64,000 bases of DNA from Tenacibaculum sp. 1_MG-2023 (GCF_030547425.1 NZ_JAUORH010000013.1:36441-100440), one strand, 5' to 3'; counted from the first letter of the stretch, positions 28,035 through 37,628 are shown. Notes: generated by a model not told the origin, from the letters alone. A program made the numbers and translations.

Positions 28035-28058
28035 TACTTTTATGCTATAAAAAAGCGG

Positions 28059-28913
28059 ATGAACACAAATGCCTACATATTTTCTGAAAAAAGAAAGTTA
28101 AATGAATTTTCTACTAAAGAAGTTGTTGATAATGCTAAGAAGAAGCTGAAAAAATCAAGAAAAAAAATTAGTAATTTACAAGACACAATGTACGCAGAAG
28201 GTAAGTATAGTGTTTTATTGTGTTTACAAGGAATGGATACAGCAGGTAAAGATAGTTTGATTCGAGAAGTTTTTAAAGATGTTAATGCACGTGGAGTAGT
28301 AGTACATAGCTTTAAAGTACCGACAGAATTAGAATTAAAACATGATTTTTTATGGCGTCATTATATAGCCTTGCCTGCTAAAGGAAAAATAGGAGTTTTT
28401 AATCGTACACATTATGAGAATGTCTTGGTAACAAGAGTGCATCCAGAGTATGTTTTTGTCGAAAATATACCTACGGTAAATAGTCTTGATGATTTAAATG
28501 ATGAATTTTATCATGGTAGAATGGAACGTATTAATCAGTTTGAGAGGCATATATCTGAAAACGGAACAATTATTTTAAAGTTTTTTTTAAATGTATCTAA
28601 AGAAGAACAGAAAAACAGGTTATTACGTAGGTTAAATATTCCTGAAAAGAATTGGAAATTTTCTGCGGGTGATTTAGAAGAACGAAAGTTATGGGATAAA
28701 TATCAAGAGTGTTACGAAGATATGTTACAGAGAACATCAACAAGTTATGCGCCTTGGTATGTAATACCTGCAGATGATAAACCTACAGCACGTTACATTG
28801 TAGCAAAAGCATTAGAAAAAGAATTAGAAAAATATAATTTTAAAGAGCCTACACTGCCAAAGAAAGTGTTAGACCAAATAGATGAATTTAAAAAAGAATT
28901 AACGAACGAATAA
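28059..28913 (+). CDS. PPK2-family polyphosphate kinase (polyphosphate:nucleotide phosphotransferase)
   Basis: The 284-residue enzyme transfers phosphate between polyphosphate and nucleoside (di)phosphates. It has the P-loop GMDTAGKDSLIREVF and the lid/Walker B region GVFNRTHYENVLVTRVHPE, which with the pattern RHYIALPAKGKI resembles the group that includes class III enzymes and differs from the pair at 56967-58606. The start at 28059 (MNTNAYIFSEKRK) is preferred because the alternative TTG at 28032 lies inside the -7 element. It is monocistronic. Confidence 0.88.
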   Translation: MNTNAYIFSEKRKLNEFSTKEVVDNAKKKLKKSRKKISNLQDTMYAEGKYSVLLCLQGMDTAGKDSLIREVFKDVNARGVVVHSFKVPTELELKHDFLWRHYIALPAKGKIGVFNRTHYENVLVTRVHPEYVFVENIPTVNSLDDLNDEFYHGRMERINQFERHISENGTIILKFFLNVSKEEQKNRLLRRLNIPEKNWKFSAGDLEERKLWDKYQECYEDMLQRTSTSYAPWYVIPADDKPTARYIVAKALEKELEKYNFKEPTLPKKVLDQIDEFKKELTNE

Positions 28914-28980
28914 TACATAGAAAAGACAATAATAGATATATGTAAAGTAAATAGAATATTGTCTTTAAGCACTACAAAAA

Positions 28981-29808
28981 ATGAATTTAAATTTAACAAA
29001 ACCAATAGTATTTTTTGATTTAGAAACCACAGGAATAAACATCGCTAAAGATAGGGTAGTTGAAATATCTATCTTAAAAGTGTTTCCTAATGGAAATAAA
29101 GAAAGTAAAACATGGTTGGTAAACCCAGAAATTGAAATACCAAAAGAATCTTCAGAAATTCATGGAATTACTAATGAAAAGGTAGTTACTGAGCCAACCT
29201 TTAAAGAGTTAGCACCACAAATAAATGAACTAATTGGAGATGCCGATTTAGCTGGGTTTAATTCAAATCGATTTGATATTCCTTTATTAGCAGAAGAGTT
29301 ATTACGAGCGGGAATTGATTTTAACATGAATGATCGTAAAGCGGTAGACGTACAAACTATTTTTCATAAAAAAGAGCAACGAACATTAAGTGCAGGGTAT
29401 CAATTTTACTGTGGAAAAGAGTTAGTAGGAGCGCATGGTGCTGAAGCGGATACGAATGCAACCTATGAAATCTTATTAGCACAGGTTGAAAAATATGAAG
29501 ATTTAGAAAACTCAGTAGAAGCATTGAGTGAATTTTCAACTCATGGAAAAAGAGCAGATTTTGCAGGGTTTATCTTATTTAATGATAAAGATCAAGAAAT
29601 CTTTTCTTTTGGAAAGTACAAAGGAAGAACTGTTGAAGAGGTATTCAAAGAAAACCCAGGGTATAATACTTGGATTCAAAATGCCGATTTTCCTTTGTAC
29701 ACAAAAAAGGTGTTAAAAAAAATAAAAGAACGAATGTCGGCACCCAAAAATATGATGACCGATGAAGAAAAGTTACAAGCCCTACAACAGAAGTTTAATT
29801 TAAGGTAA
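28981..29808 (+). CDS. DEDDh 3'-5' exonuclease (DNA polymerase III epsilon-like)
   Basis: The 275-residue protein has ExoI motif FFDLETTGINIAKDRVVEIS with the two acidic metal ligands, HGIT, ExoII LAGFNSNRFDIPLLAEEL, and ExoIII-like GAHGAEADTNATYEILL with the catalytic His and Asp. The C-terminal segment FGKYKGRTVEEVFKENPGYNTWIQNADFPLYTKKVL is a small conserved domain often attached to these exonucleases in Bacteroidota. It may act in proofreading or repair; which polymerase it serves is unknown. Confidence 0.88.
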   Translation: MNLNLTKPIVFFDLETTGINIAKDRVVEISILKVFPNGNKESKTWLVNPEIEIPKESSEIHGITNEKVVTEPTFKELAPQINELIGDADLAGFNSNRFDIPLLAEELLRAGIDFNMNDRKAVDVQTIFHKKEQRTLSAGYQFYCGKELVGAHGAEADTNATYEILLAQVEKYEDLENSVEALSEFSTHGKRADFAGFILFNDKDQEIFSFGKYKGRTVEEVFKENPGYNTWIQNADFPLYTKKVLKKIKERMSAPKNMMTDEEKLQALQQKFNLR

Positions 29809-29883
29809 TCTTTTAACATTTATTTTTAATAATTATCTCAGTTGTTTTTTAATTTAGATAGTACGAAAACAAATACAATAAAA

Positions 29884-30369
29884 ATGTTCACAGAATATAA
29901 AAAACTACCCCAAAATGCAAGAATTTGGGTGTATCAGTCAGATAGAGAGTTTACACAAGAAGAAATAGAATTTATAAGTGCAAAAGCACTGCTTTTTATT
30001 GATAATTGGACACGTCATGGAGACGATTTAAAAGGGTCATTTACTATTAAATATAATCAGTTTTTAATATTGGCAGTAGATGAAGGTTTCAACAATGTTT
30101 CAGGTTGTTCAATTGATGCTTCTGTACGTTTTATAAAGGAGTTAGAAAAAGAGTTAGAGCTAGATTTAATGAACAAAATGAATGTTTCTTTTAAAGATGG
30201 AGATAACATTAATATTGTTAAACTTCCAGAGTTCCAAAATTTTGTCAAAGAAAAAAAAATAATAGCAGAAACAATCGTGTTTAATAATATGGTAAATACA
30301 AAAGGAGATTTTGAAACAAAATGGGAAGTACCAGCAAACCAGAGTTGGCATGCACGATTTTTGGTATAA
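29884..30369 (+). CDS. conserved cytoplasmic protein of unknown function
   Basis: The 161-residue protein starts at ATG 29884 (MFTEYKKLPQNARIWVYQSD), because the 14 residues upstream of it are low quality and the motif NARIWVYQ-x-DREFT is normally close to the N-terminus in the Bacteroidota family. It is soluble, with SIDASVRFIKELEKELELDL and a terminal NQSWHARF. Related proteins are sometimes labelled ABC transporter ATPase, but I see no Walker A or signature motif, so that name is not supported. Function unknown. Confidence 0.7.
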   Translation: MFTEYKKLPQNARIWVYQSDREFTQEEIEFISAKALLFIDNWTRHGDDLKGSFTIKYNQFLILAVDEGFNNVSGCSIDASVRFIKELEKELELDLMNKMNVSFKDGDNINIVKLPEFQNFVKEKKIIAETIVFNNMVNTKGDFETKWEVPANQSWHARFLV

Positions 30370-30442
30370 CTATTGATTTTATAAAAAAAGAAAATATTAA
30401 AACTTTACAAAAAACTGTAAAGCTTATAAAGAAGTAAGATAT

Positions 30443-33367
30443 ATGAAGGGAAAAATAGTTACGTTATTAACGTTTGTTTTTGTACAAATAATTCAAGCCC
30501 AACAAGTAGACCCTTTGTTAGCCAAAGACTCTATAGCGCAAAATATATGGGTAGATAGTATTATGAAAAATATGTCTATTGATGAAAAAATAGGACAATT
30601 ATTTATGATACAAGCATATTCAAACAAAGATAAAAAGCACGAAAATTTTATTTCAAATATGGTAACGAAGTATCATGTAGGAAACATTATTTTTATGCAA
30701 GGAACACCCGATAAACAAGTAGTTTTAAATAATAAGTATCAAAAATTAGCAAAGATCCCTTTAATGGTTGGTTTTGATGGTGAATGGGGTTTGGATATGC
30801 GTTTAAAAAACACATACCGTTTTCCTTGGAATATGACTTTAGGAGCTATAAAAGACACTTTATTGTTGCAAGAGGTAGGAAAAAGAATTGGAGAGCATTG
30901 TAAACGTGTAGGAATTCATATGAATTTTGCTCCAGTAGTAGATGTAAATACTAATCCTAAGAATCCTATCATAGGAAATCGCTCTTTCGGAGAAAGTAAA
31001 GAAAATGTTGCCGAAAAAGCTATAGCGTTTACAAAAGGAATGCAAGGAGAAGGTGTATTAGCAAACGCAAAGCACTTTCCAGGGCACGGAGATACCGAAG
31101 CAGATTCACATCACACATTACCAACAATTAATTTTGGAGAACAACGATTAGACTCGATAGAGTTGTACCCGTTTAAAAAAATATTTGAAGCAGGAGTAGG
31201 GAGTGTTATGACAGCACATTTAAGCATTCCAGCTTTAGAAACCAATCCAAAATTACCATCATCATTATCAAAAAGTGTAGTAACTAATCTATTACAAAAT
31301 CAGTTAGGCTATAAAGGGTTGGTTGTTACGGATGGTTTAAATATGAAAGGAGCAGCAAACTATTCAACACCTGCAGAAATAGATTTGGCAGCAATTTTGG
31401 CGGGAAATGATATATTATTAATTCCTCAAGATGTGCCAGGTTCAATAAGCTTGATAAAAAAAGCAATTGTAGAAGGAAAGCTGTCGGAAGCACGTATAAA
31501 CAATTCAGTAAAAAAGATTTTAAAAGCAAAATACTTAGTTGGATTAAACAAGTACAAACCTATTGAAACAGAAAATGTTTCTAAAGATATAAATAGTCCT
31601 TATGATGAGGTTTTACACCGTAAATTGATAAAGAACTCTATCACGATTTTAAAAAATCAAGAAGCTATTTTACCAATTAAAAACCTTAAAGAAAAGAAAG
31701 TGGCTTATGTTTCTCTAGGAAATGATAGTGGGTCAGACTTTTATGAAATGCTAACAAATTATACGAAAGTAGATAAGGTTTCTGATAAACATTTAAGTGT
31801 ACTAACAAAGAAGCTAGAAAAGTATAACCTTGTAGTTGTAGGGTTTCATAAATCGAATAAGAACCCATGGAAAAGTTACAGGTTTTCTAGTAAAGACCTT
31901 ACATGGTTGCAAGAAATAGCTAGAAACAATAAAGTTATTTTAAATGTTTTTGCAAGTCCTTATAGTTTACTTCAAGTGCCTTCTTTTACTAACATAGAAG
32001 GATTAGTAATGTCGTATCAGAATAGTAAGTTAGCTCAAGAACTTTCTGCACAAGCACTTTTTGGTGCTTTTGACTTAAAAGGGAAGCTACCAGTATCTAT
32101 AAAAAATGAATTTAAAGTTGGTGATGGATTATTTGTAGAGGGCTTAGATGTGCTGCAGTATACAATCCCTGAAGAAGCAGGAGTTTCATCAGAAAAACTT
32201 TCAATTATTGATAAAAGAATTGATACGATTTTACAAGAAAAGATGGCTCCTGGAGGGCAAATCTTAGTAGCCAAAGATGGAAAAGTAATCTACAATAGAA
32301 GTTTTGGCTATCATACCTTAGTAAAAAAAAAGCCAGTTAAGAATTCAGATATTTATGATTTAGCTTCTTTAACTAAAATTTTAGCCTCGTTACCTATGAT
32401 AATGAAAGCTGAGGAGGAGAGAAAAATTAGTTTGTTTTCAAATTTAGGAGATGTATTACCAAGGTATAGTAAATCGAATAAAGACACCTTGTTACTAAAA
32501 GAAGTATTATCTCATTATGGACGTTTACGTGCTTGGATTCCTTTTTACTTACATACTAAAGACAGTATAACAGGAAAAAACTCTACACAGTTTTATAGAA
32601 AAAAACGAACCCCAAGGTTTAGTATAAAAGTAGCAAGAAATTTATACTTAGCTAAAGAATATAAAGACTCCATTTATAAACAAATAGTTGATTCAGAACA
32701 ACGAAAAAGAGTGGGGTATAAGTATAGCGATTTAGGGTATTATATTTTTAAAGAAATTATTGAACGAAAATATAAAAGGCCTTTAAATAAACTGGTAGAT
32801 GAACACTTTTATCAGTCTATTGGAGCAGATAGAATGACTTACTTACCTTTGAATAAATTTACAAAAGATGAAATTGTTCCTACAGAAAGAGATAATTATT
32901 ACAGGCATCAGTTAGTTCATGGTTATGTTCATGATATGGGAGCAGCAATGCTTGGAGGAGTAGGGGGACATGCAGGTTTATTTGCAAACGCAAATGATGT
33001 AGCTAAAATTATGCAAATGTTTTTACAGGATGGTTCTTATGGAGGAAATAAGTATTTAGAGCCTGAAACAGTACATAAGTTTAATAAACGCTATTATGAA
33101 AATAAAAGAGTACGAAGAGGATTAGGTTTTGATAAACCACAATTAAACCCTAAAGTGAAGGCTACTTGTGGTTGTGTGTCAGATGTAAGCTTTGGACATA
33201 GTGGCTTTACAGGAACTTATACTTGGGCAGACCCAGCAACAGGTGTTGTGTATGTCTTTTTATCAAACAGGATTTATCCAACAATGAGAAACTATGGTTT
33301 AGTAAAAAGTAATATACGTACCAAAATTCAACAAGATATTCAAGATGCTATTTTGATGGTGGAGTAG
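30443..33367 (+). CDS. fusion of GH3 glycosidase (NagZ-like) and class C beta-lactamase-like serine hydrolase
   Basis: This 974-residue exported protein has a signal peptide (about residues 1-19). Residues about 40-375 form a GH3 N-terminal barrel: KHFPGHGDTEADSHHTLP (the NagZ substrate loop), NRSFGES and the likely nucleophile Asp297 in VVTDGLNMKGA. About 385-570 resembles a GH3 C-terminal domain. Residues about 590-970 form a serine beta-lactamase/esterase fold with the SxxK motif at Ser642-Lys645 (ASLTKILA), YSDLGYYI and a GGHAGLF box. The architecture suggests trimming of muropeptides in the periplasm; the substrate is inferred. It is convergent with the acyltransferase gene and overlaps it by 20 bases. 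Confidence 0.92.
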   Translation: MKGKIVTLLTFVFVQIIQAQQVDPLLAKDSIAQNIWVDSIMKNMSIDEKIGQLFMIQAYSNKDKKHENFISNMVTKYHVGNIIFMQGTPDKQVVLNNKYQKLAKIPLMVGFDGEWGLDMRLKNTYRFPWNMTLGAIKDTLLLQEVGKRIGEHCKRVGIHMNFAPVVDVNTNPKNPIIGNRSFGESKENVAEKAIAFTKGMQGEGVLANAKHFPGHGDTEADSHHTLPTINFGEQRLDSIELYPFKKIFEAGVGSVMTAHLSIPALETNPKLPSSLSKSVVTNLLQNQLGYKGLVVTDGLNMKGAANYSTPAEIDLAAILAGNDILLIPQDVPGSISLIKKAIVEGKLSEARINNSVKKILKAKYLVGLNKYKPIETENVSKDINSPYDEVLHRKLIKNSITILKNQEAILPIKNLKEKKVAYVSLGNDSGSDFYEMLTNYTKVDKVSDKHLSVLTKKLEKYNLVVVGFHKSNKNPWKSYRFSSKDLTWLQEIARNNKVILNVFASPYSLLQVPSFTNIEGLVMSYQNSKLAQELSAQALFGAFDLKGKLPVSIKNEFKVGDGLFVEGLDVLQYTIPEEAGVSSEKLSIIDKRIDTILQEKMAPGGQILVAKDGKVIYNRSFGYHTLVKKKPVKNSDIYDLASLTKILASLPMIMKAEEERKISLFSNLGDVLPRYSKSNKDTLLLKEVLSHYGRLRAWIPFYLHTKDSITGKNSTQFYRKKRTPRFSIKVARNLYLAKEYKDSIYKQIVDSEQRKRVGYKYSDLGYYIFKEIIERKYKRPLNKLVDEHFYQSIGADRMTYLPLNKFTKDEIVPTERDNYYRHQLVHGYVHDMGAAMLGGVGGHAGLFANANDVAKIMQMFLQDGSYGGNKYLEPETVHKFNKRYYENKRVRRGLGFDKPQLNPKVKATCGCVSDVSFGHSGFTGTYTWADPATGVVYVFLSNRIYPTMRNYGLVKSNIRTKIQQDIQDAILMVE

Positions 33368-34394
33368 GTGATAGTTTAGTATATAATAGAATAAGAAAAA
33401 GAGAAGCTAAAAAGTATACTAAAGTTAATTTCCAACCAAAATATAAATATATAATCCAGCTTTGGATAGAATAAAAGGAAGGAAATAAAATAGCGTTTAC
33501 ACCAAATCTAAAGGTGTCTATAAACTCTATTTCGTCCACTTTTTTACTTAAAAGCTTCCAAACTGAATACGGAACTAAGCTATTTAAAATAATTAATAAA
33601 AAGAGAGGAAGAGCATAGTTTACACTGCGTTTTTTTTCTGTAAGTGTTTTTTTATCTCGTATAAGAGTGTTTATTAGATTGACTTTGGTGAAATCAACTT
33701 GAGCGTTATTTAAGTTAGATAAAGTAGTTTTATAGTCTTCATTTTGTTTTATATGAACACTTAAATCTTTTAATTGATTTGAAACAAGCTCCTTTATGTC
33801 CTTTACTGATTGATTTATATTTTGTTCATCATAATAATCATTAGCTAGAATAGGAGAACCGAAATGTATAGCAGTTTTAGAAGGATAATTAGATACATTT
33901 TGATATGTAATTCCTACGGGAACAATATTAATTTTAGTGTCAGGGAAACTATCTAAAGTTTTAAAAATAATTCTTGTAAATCCTTTACTCAAAGGTCTAA
34001 TAGCTCTGTCTTTTTTATGAGTTCCTTCAGGAAAGATTAATAAGGTTTTTTTGTTTTTTAAAAGTAACTGACATTTGTTAAAAATTTCTTCATTTTTACT
34101 AAGTTGTTGTACACCGTCTCTAATACGGTATATAGGCATCATTCCAAGTAAATTAAAAAACTTAGCTATTGTAGGGTTGTTAAATACAGCGGCACGCACT
34201 AAAAAGTTTGTTCTTCTTTTTATATGGGTAGCTATAAGCAAAGGATCAATTAATCCGTTAGGATGATTAGCTGTGAAAATTACAGCTTCTTTTTTGGGGA
34301 TTTGTTCACTCCCAACAACTGTTATTTTTTTAGAGTAAAAGAATAAGCCAGTTTTTACAAAAAGTTTAAAAAAGTAGTATATCAGTGTTTTCAT
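33348..34394 (-). CDS. membrane glycerophosphate-type acyltransferase (PlsC superfamily)
   Basis: The 348-residue protein transfers an acyl group to a glycerol-3-phosphate-type acceptor in phospholipid synthesis. The PlsC motifs are visible: NHPNGLIDP (block I, H with five residues before D, a spacing like the Gpt/Sct family), KKTLLIFPEGTHKKDRAIRPLSKG (block III) and INIVPVGITYQN (block IV). Two hydrophobic segments at the C-terminus (about 265-345) anchor it. It lies 3 bases downstream of the BASS transporter gene, on the same strand, and may share its transcript. Confidence 0.82.
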   Translation of the reverse strand: MKTLIYYFFKLFVKTGLFFYSKKITVVGSEQIPKKEAVIFTANHPNGLIDPLLIATHIKRRTNFLVRAAVFNNPTIAKFFNLLGMMPIYRIRDGVQQLSKNEEIFNKCQLLLKNKKTLLIFPEGTHKKDRAIRPLSKGFTRIIFKTLDSFPDTKINIVPVGITYQNVSNYPSKTAIHFGSPILANDYYDEQNINQSVKDIKELVSNQLKDLSVHIKQNEDYKTTLSNLNNAQVDFTKVNLINTLIRDKKTLTEKKRSVNYALPLFLLIILNSLVPYSVWKLLSKKVDEIEFIDTFRFGVNAILFPSFYSIQSWIIYLYFGWKLTLVYFLASLFLILLYTKLSPTPPSK

Positions 34395-34397
34395 TTA

Positions 34398-35309
34398 TTA
34401 TTTATTTCTTCCCCAGTAAGTAGCTAACATCATGCCTGAAAAAATATCCCAAACTCCCCAAAAAGCAGCAAGAAGAGCCATTCCTCCTAAGCCATCAAAA
34501 AAGCTAAAAATAAGAAGTAATCCTAAACCACCGTTTTGGATTCCAGTTTCCATAGAAATAGTTTTACAGTCCTTTTTATTTAACTTAAAAGATTTAGCTG
34601 TTACATAACCTATCACAAACGCATAAATGTTATGAAATATTACCAGAAACAATACTAAATGTATGTAGTTTTTAAAAATGTCCGCATTGTCATATAGGGC
34701 TATTACAATTAATAAAAGAAAAAAGAAAATAGAAAAAGGACGTAAAAGCTTATTTATTTTTTTAGCCATTTCATGATGATAGTGATTTACGAACATTCCT
34801 AATACTATTGGAATTCCTAAAATGAGAAGTACTAGTTTAAAAAGTTCAAAAGGGTTTAAAGAAACACTTTTAAGAATTTCGTTTGTAGGTTCATATAAAC
34901 TTCCCCATAATTGCAAATTTAAAGGAGTCATTATTAAACAAATTAGAGTTGAAAAAGCTGTTAAACTTACCGATAGCGCAGCATTACCTTTTGCCATTTT
35001 ACTAAAAAAGTTAGAAACATTCCCTCCTGGACAAGCAGCAATCATTATCATACCTAAAGCAAAACTAGGGTAAGGATTAATGATATTGATAAGAATAAAG
35101 GTTAAAAGAGGAAGTAAAATAAACTGAGATAAAAGTCCAACAAATAATATTTTAGGTTTTTTAATAAGCCTTTTAAAGTCATCTATTTTAATGTCTAGTG
35201 CAATACCAAACATAATTATAGCAAGGGCAATGTTAAGCATCCACAAAGCCTCAGTGTCAAAATTAATTTTGATATTGTCAATTTGTAAAGTATTAATGTT
35301 TAAAAGCAT
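34398..35309 (-). CDS. BASS-family (bile acid:sodium symporter-like) transporter
   Basis: The 303-residue protein has nine to ten hydrophobic segments. The motifs GIALDIKIDDFKRLIKKPKILFVGLLSQFILLPLL, MIMIAACPGGNVSNFFSKMAKGNAALSVSLTAFSTL and SMETGIQNGGLGLLLI are the sodium/substrate-binding crossover regions of the family. Bacterial members move organic anions such as pantoate or bile acids; the substrate here is unknown. The start overlaps the end of DUF4159 by 17 bases. It is upstream of the acyltransferase. Confidence 0.88.
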   Translation of the reverse strand: MLLNINTLQIDNIKINFDTEALWMLNIALAIIMFGIALDIKIDDFKRLIKKPKILFVGLLSQFILLPLLTFILINIINPYPSFALGMIMIAACPGGNVSNFFSKMAKGNAALSVSLTAFSTLICLIMTPLNLQLWGSLYEPTNEILKSVSLNPFELFKLVLLILGIPIVLGMFVNHYHHEMAKKINKLLRPFSIFFFLLLIVIALYDNADIFKNYIHLVLFLVIFHNIYAFVIGYVTAKSFKLNKKDCKTISMETGIQNGGLGLLLIFSFFDGLGGMALLAAFWGVWDIFSGMMLATYWGRNK

Positions 35310-35934
35310 ACTCTATTATATTAGCTCCCATTTGTAGAGCTTTTAGTCTAGTTTCTTTAGGGTTGTTGTGTACAGCAGTATCCTCCCATCCATCACTTAA
35401 ATCACTTTCGTAATCATAAAAAACAACAAGTCTTCCTTCGTAAAATAGGCCAAATCCTTGAGGTGGTTTTTTATCGTGTTCGTGAATTTTTGGCAATCCT
35501 TTAGGAAAGGAAAAAGCTTGATGATAAATAGGATGATTGTTTGGTATTTCTTGAAGCTGTAGTTCAGGGAAAACTTTTTTTAGTTCTCTTCGGACGTACT
35601 TGTCAAGACCATAATTATCAGATATATGTAAAAAACCTCCAGAAATAAGGTAGTTTCTTAGTGTTAAAATTTCATCGTTTGTAAATAAAATATTACCATG
35701 CCCAGTAATGAAAACAATTGGGTAGTTAAGAATTGACTCATCATCAAGCGTAATACTTTGTATGTTTTTGTTAATCTGAGTTTTCGTGTTCTGGTTGGCA
35801 AACTTTACAAGGTTAGGTAAAGCCGTAGGATTAGCATACCAATCACCACCTCCTTTATATTGTATAACTGCTATTTCTTGAGAAAAAGTATTGAGATTTA
35901 GTAGAAATAAAAAAAACAGGGTGAGGTTCTTCAT
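35293..35934 (-). CDS. DUF4159 domain exported protein
   Basis: The 213-residue protein has a signal peptide (MKNLTLFFLFLLNLNTFSQ) and a DUF4159 fold: VIQYKGGGDWYANPTALPNLVKFANQNT, YPIVFITGHGNILFTNDEILTLRNYLISGGFLHISDNYGLD and YDYESDLSDGWED near the end. The GHG and the ISGGFLHISD pattern resemble glutamine-amidotransferase-like folds, but no activity is known. It is the first gene of a three-gene minus-strand unit with the BASS transporter and acyltransferase. Confidence 0.85.
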   Translation of the reverse strand: MKNLTLFFLFLLNLNTFSQEIAVIQYKGGGDWYANPTALPNLVKFANQNTKTQINKNIQSITLDDESILNYPIVFITGHGNILFTNDEILTLRNYLISGGFLHISDNYGLDKYVRRELKKVFPELQLQEIPNNHPIYHQAFSFPKGLPKIHEHDKKPPQGFGLFYEGRLVVFYDYESDLSDGWEDTAVHNNPKETRLKALQMGANIIEYAFKH

Positions 35935-35976
35935 TAATTAACTTAAATTTAAAAGCAATATAGTAAAAACAATAAT

Positions 35977-36008
35977 AAAAAACACCAACAAACTTGTTGG
36001 TGTTTTTT
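35977..36008. terminator. Bidirectional terminator-like hairpin with AACACCAA stem
   Basis: AACACCAACAA pairs with TTGTTGGTGTT, flanked by A-run and T-run. It lies upstream of the DUF4159 gene, so it may stop readthrough from the opposite side. Confidence 0.6.
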
Positions 36009-36207
36009 CCCTTAAAAAAATAAATTAAGCTTTATTCCGAAAATTCCCCAATTTTTTAGAAAAGCATTTTTATTTATGTGATAAATGTATTGTATGCTTT
36101 TATATACCCAGTTCAATTACATCTAAAAAGGTGTTTTAAAACTAATTTTTTGTAAAAAGCATAGTTAGTGAAAATTATATATAGGTTGTGTTAGGCTTAT
36201 GAAAAGT

Positions 36208-36238
36208 AAAAAACACCAATATTAATATTGGTGTTTTT
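36208..36238. terminator. Second terminator-like hairpin with AACACCAA stem
   Basis: AACACCAATATT pairs with AATATTGGTGTT and is flanked by A and T runs. It shares the AACACCAA/TTGGTGTT core with the hairpin about 230 bases upstream. Confidence 0.6.
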
Positions 36239-36452
36239 AATAACTATAGCTTTTCCTTTTTCGTATTGAGAATAAGTATTCTCAATAATTTTCTAGAAAT
36301 CTTAATTATCAATTGAAAACCCCTTCAACTATTTTCAATTATTAATTTTTTAATTTCAACAAGTAAATATACTTTGGAATGAGGAGATAGGGGTTCGGAA
36401 ACATCCATTTTGGACGTTTTCGAACTGTCTTTTTGTAAAATAAAAGTAATTT

Positions 36453-37628
36453 TTAACTTAAAATAGCTAATGATGAGTTTTTAAACTCTACAGGAGTGTG
36501 TCCTGTATGTTTTTTAAAGACAGTATAAAATGTAGATTTAGAATTAAAACCAGACTCTAAGCCTATAGAAGTTATTGTATAATTAGTATAATCTGGATCT
36601 AATAAAAGAGTTTTAGCTAAATCAATTCTCATTTCGTTTAAATAATCGGTAAAAGATTTTCTAGCAATATTGTTTATAATAAGAGAAAGTGTACTAGAGC
36701 TTAGTTCTGTATCTTCAGATAGGTCTTGTAGTGTGTATTTGTTTAATAAGTATTTCTTTTTAGATCTAATAAACTTATCTATTTCTATAAATTGTTCTTT
36801 TTGTCTTTCAACTTGGTTTTCAGAGAAGTTTTTTTCGATATTTAAATTAATTGTATCAATACTAAAATCACCGTTTAAATCAATTAGAAGAGATTCTCTA
36901 ATTCTCTTACGTTCTTTTAATAGACGGATTTGTTTTAGTCCCTGATAACCTAACCAATAAATTAATATAGTAGTATAAACTCTTAAAGGGTAGTAAGAAA
37001 ATAAAAAACCAGTAAAATTCATTTTTACTTTAATAAATAAAGCTAAAATCCAAAGAGCATATCCTATAGAAGTTAATATAAAGAATGTATAAATCCATCT
37101 AAGATTGTCAAAGGATAGAATTTTAGGAAACAGTTTTTCTTTTTTATATAATATGTAAAAAGAGTACACAAAAATACTTAATGAAGTAGCTAAACTAAAA
37201 ATTTCTTCTATAGAAGTGTATCGTTCGTAAATAAAATTTAAATATTCTCTAGAAGCTGAATCACTATAATAAAGAACAAAACTAATTTGACTTGCAACTA
37301 GAATTAAGAAAAGTGGAATAATTATTTTTAATATTTTATAGGATCTCTTAGCAATATTTAAATAATGAATTAAAAACATATATAAAAAGGGCATCGCTAA
37401 AAAGTGCCAAGGCACTTGTACATAGTCTAGGGCAAACTTATGTTGAAATAATTCTCTTTCTAAAGCCCAAGATTGTATGTTGTTTAATGAGATAGCTAAT
37501 ATTAAAAGGTTTAAATATATCATACTTTTTTCTCGTCCATTTTTTGAACAGAAAAGTATAATACTAAAAGCGAAACCGTGAACGGCACTAATTAACAAAA
37601 AGAGATTAAAAAAATCTGCTGTAGTCAA
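36453..37628 (-). CDS. AraC-family regulator with seven-transmembrane N-terminus
   Basis: The 391-residue protein has about seven hydrophobic segments in residues 1-230 (FFNLFLLISAVHGFAFSIILF and so on) and a C-terminal AraC double HTH (about 285-385): TLQDLSEDTELSSSTLSLIINNIARKSFTDYLNEMRIDLAKTLLLD and TSIGLESGFNSKSTFYTVFKKHTGHTPVEFKNS. This is a single-polypeptide membrane-bound sensor/regulator. Its targets are unknown. It is monocistronic, followed by the hairpin-rich region. Confidence 0.88.
   Translation of the reverse strand: MTTADFFNLFLLISAVHGFAFSIILFCSKNGREKSMIYLNLLILAISLNNIQSWALERELFQHKFALDYVQVPWHFLAMPFLYMFLIHYLNIAKRSYKILKIIIPLFLILVASQISFVLYYSDSASREYLNFIYERYTSIEEIFSLATSLSIFVYSFYILYKKEKLFPKILSFDNLRWIYTFFILTSIGYALWILALFIKVKMNFTGFLFSYYPLRVYTTILIYWLGYQGLKQIRLLKERKRIRESLLIDLNGDFSIDTINLNIEKNFSENQVERQKEQFIEIDKFIRSKKKYLLNKYTLQDLSEDTELSSSTLSLIINNIARKSFTDYLNEMRIDLAKTLLLDPDYTNYTITSIGLESGFNSKSTFYTVFKKHTGHTPVEFKNSSLAILS

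Larger units (their letters stand above)
35935..36452. other. 518-base intergenic region with several hairpins and no gene
   Basis: No ORF longer than about 20 residues looks real. The region holds two terminator-like hairpins with related stems (35977-36008 and 36208-36238), a perfect palindrome ATTGAGAAT/ATTCTCAAT at about 36265-36286, and an imperfect 14-bp stem GTTCGGAAACATCC/GGACGTTTTCGAAC at about 36394-36425 (two mismatches or G-U pairs) next to the end of the AraC-type gene. Confidence 0.6.

Noticed and set aside
28032..28058. TTG start for the PPK2 gene at 28032
   Set aside because: It lies inside the TATTTTTG promoter element, and the ATG at 28059 gives a normal N-terminus.
29842..29883. 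Upstream start for the conserved protein at 29884, and the label ABC transporter ATPase for its family
   Set aside because: The upstream segment does not fit the conserved N-terminus, and no Walker A, Walker B or signature motif is visible.
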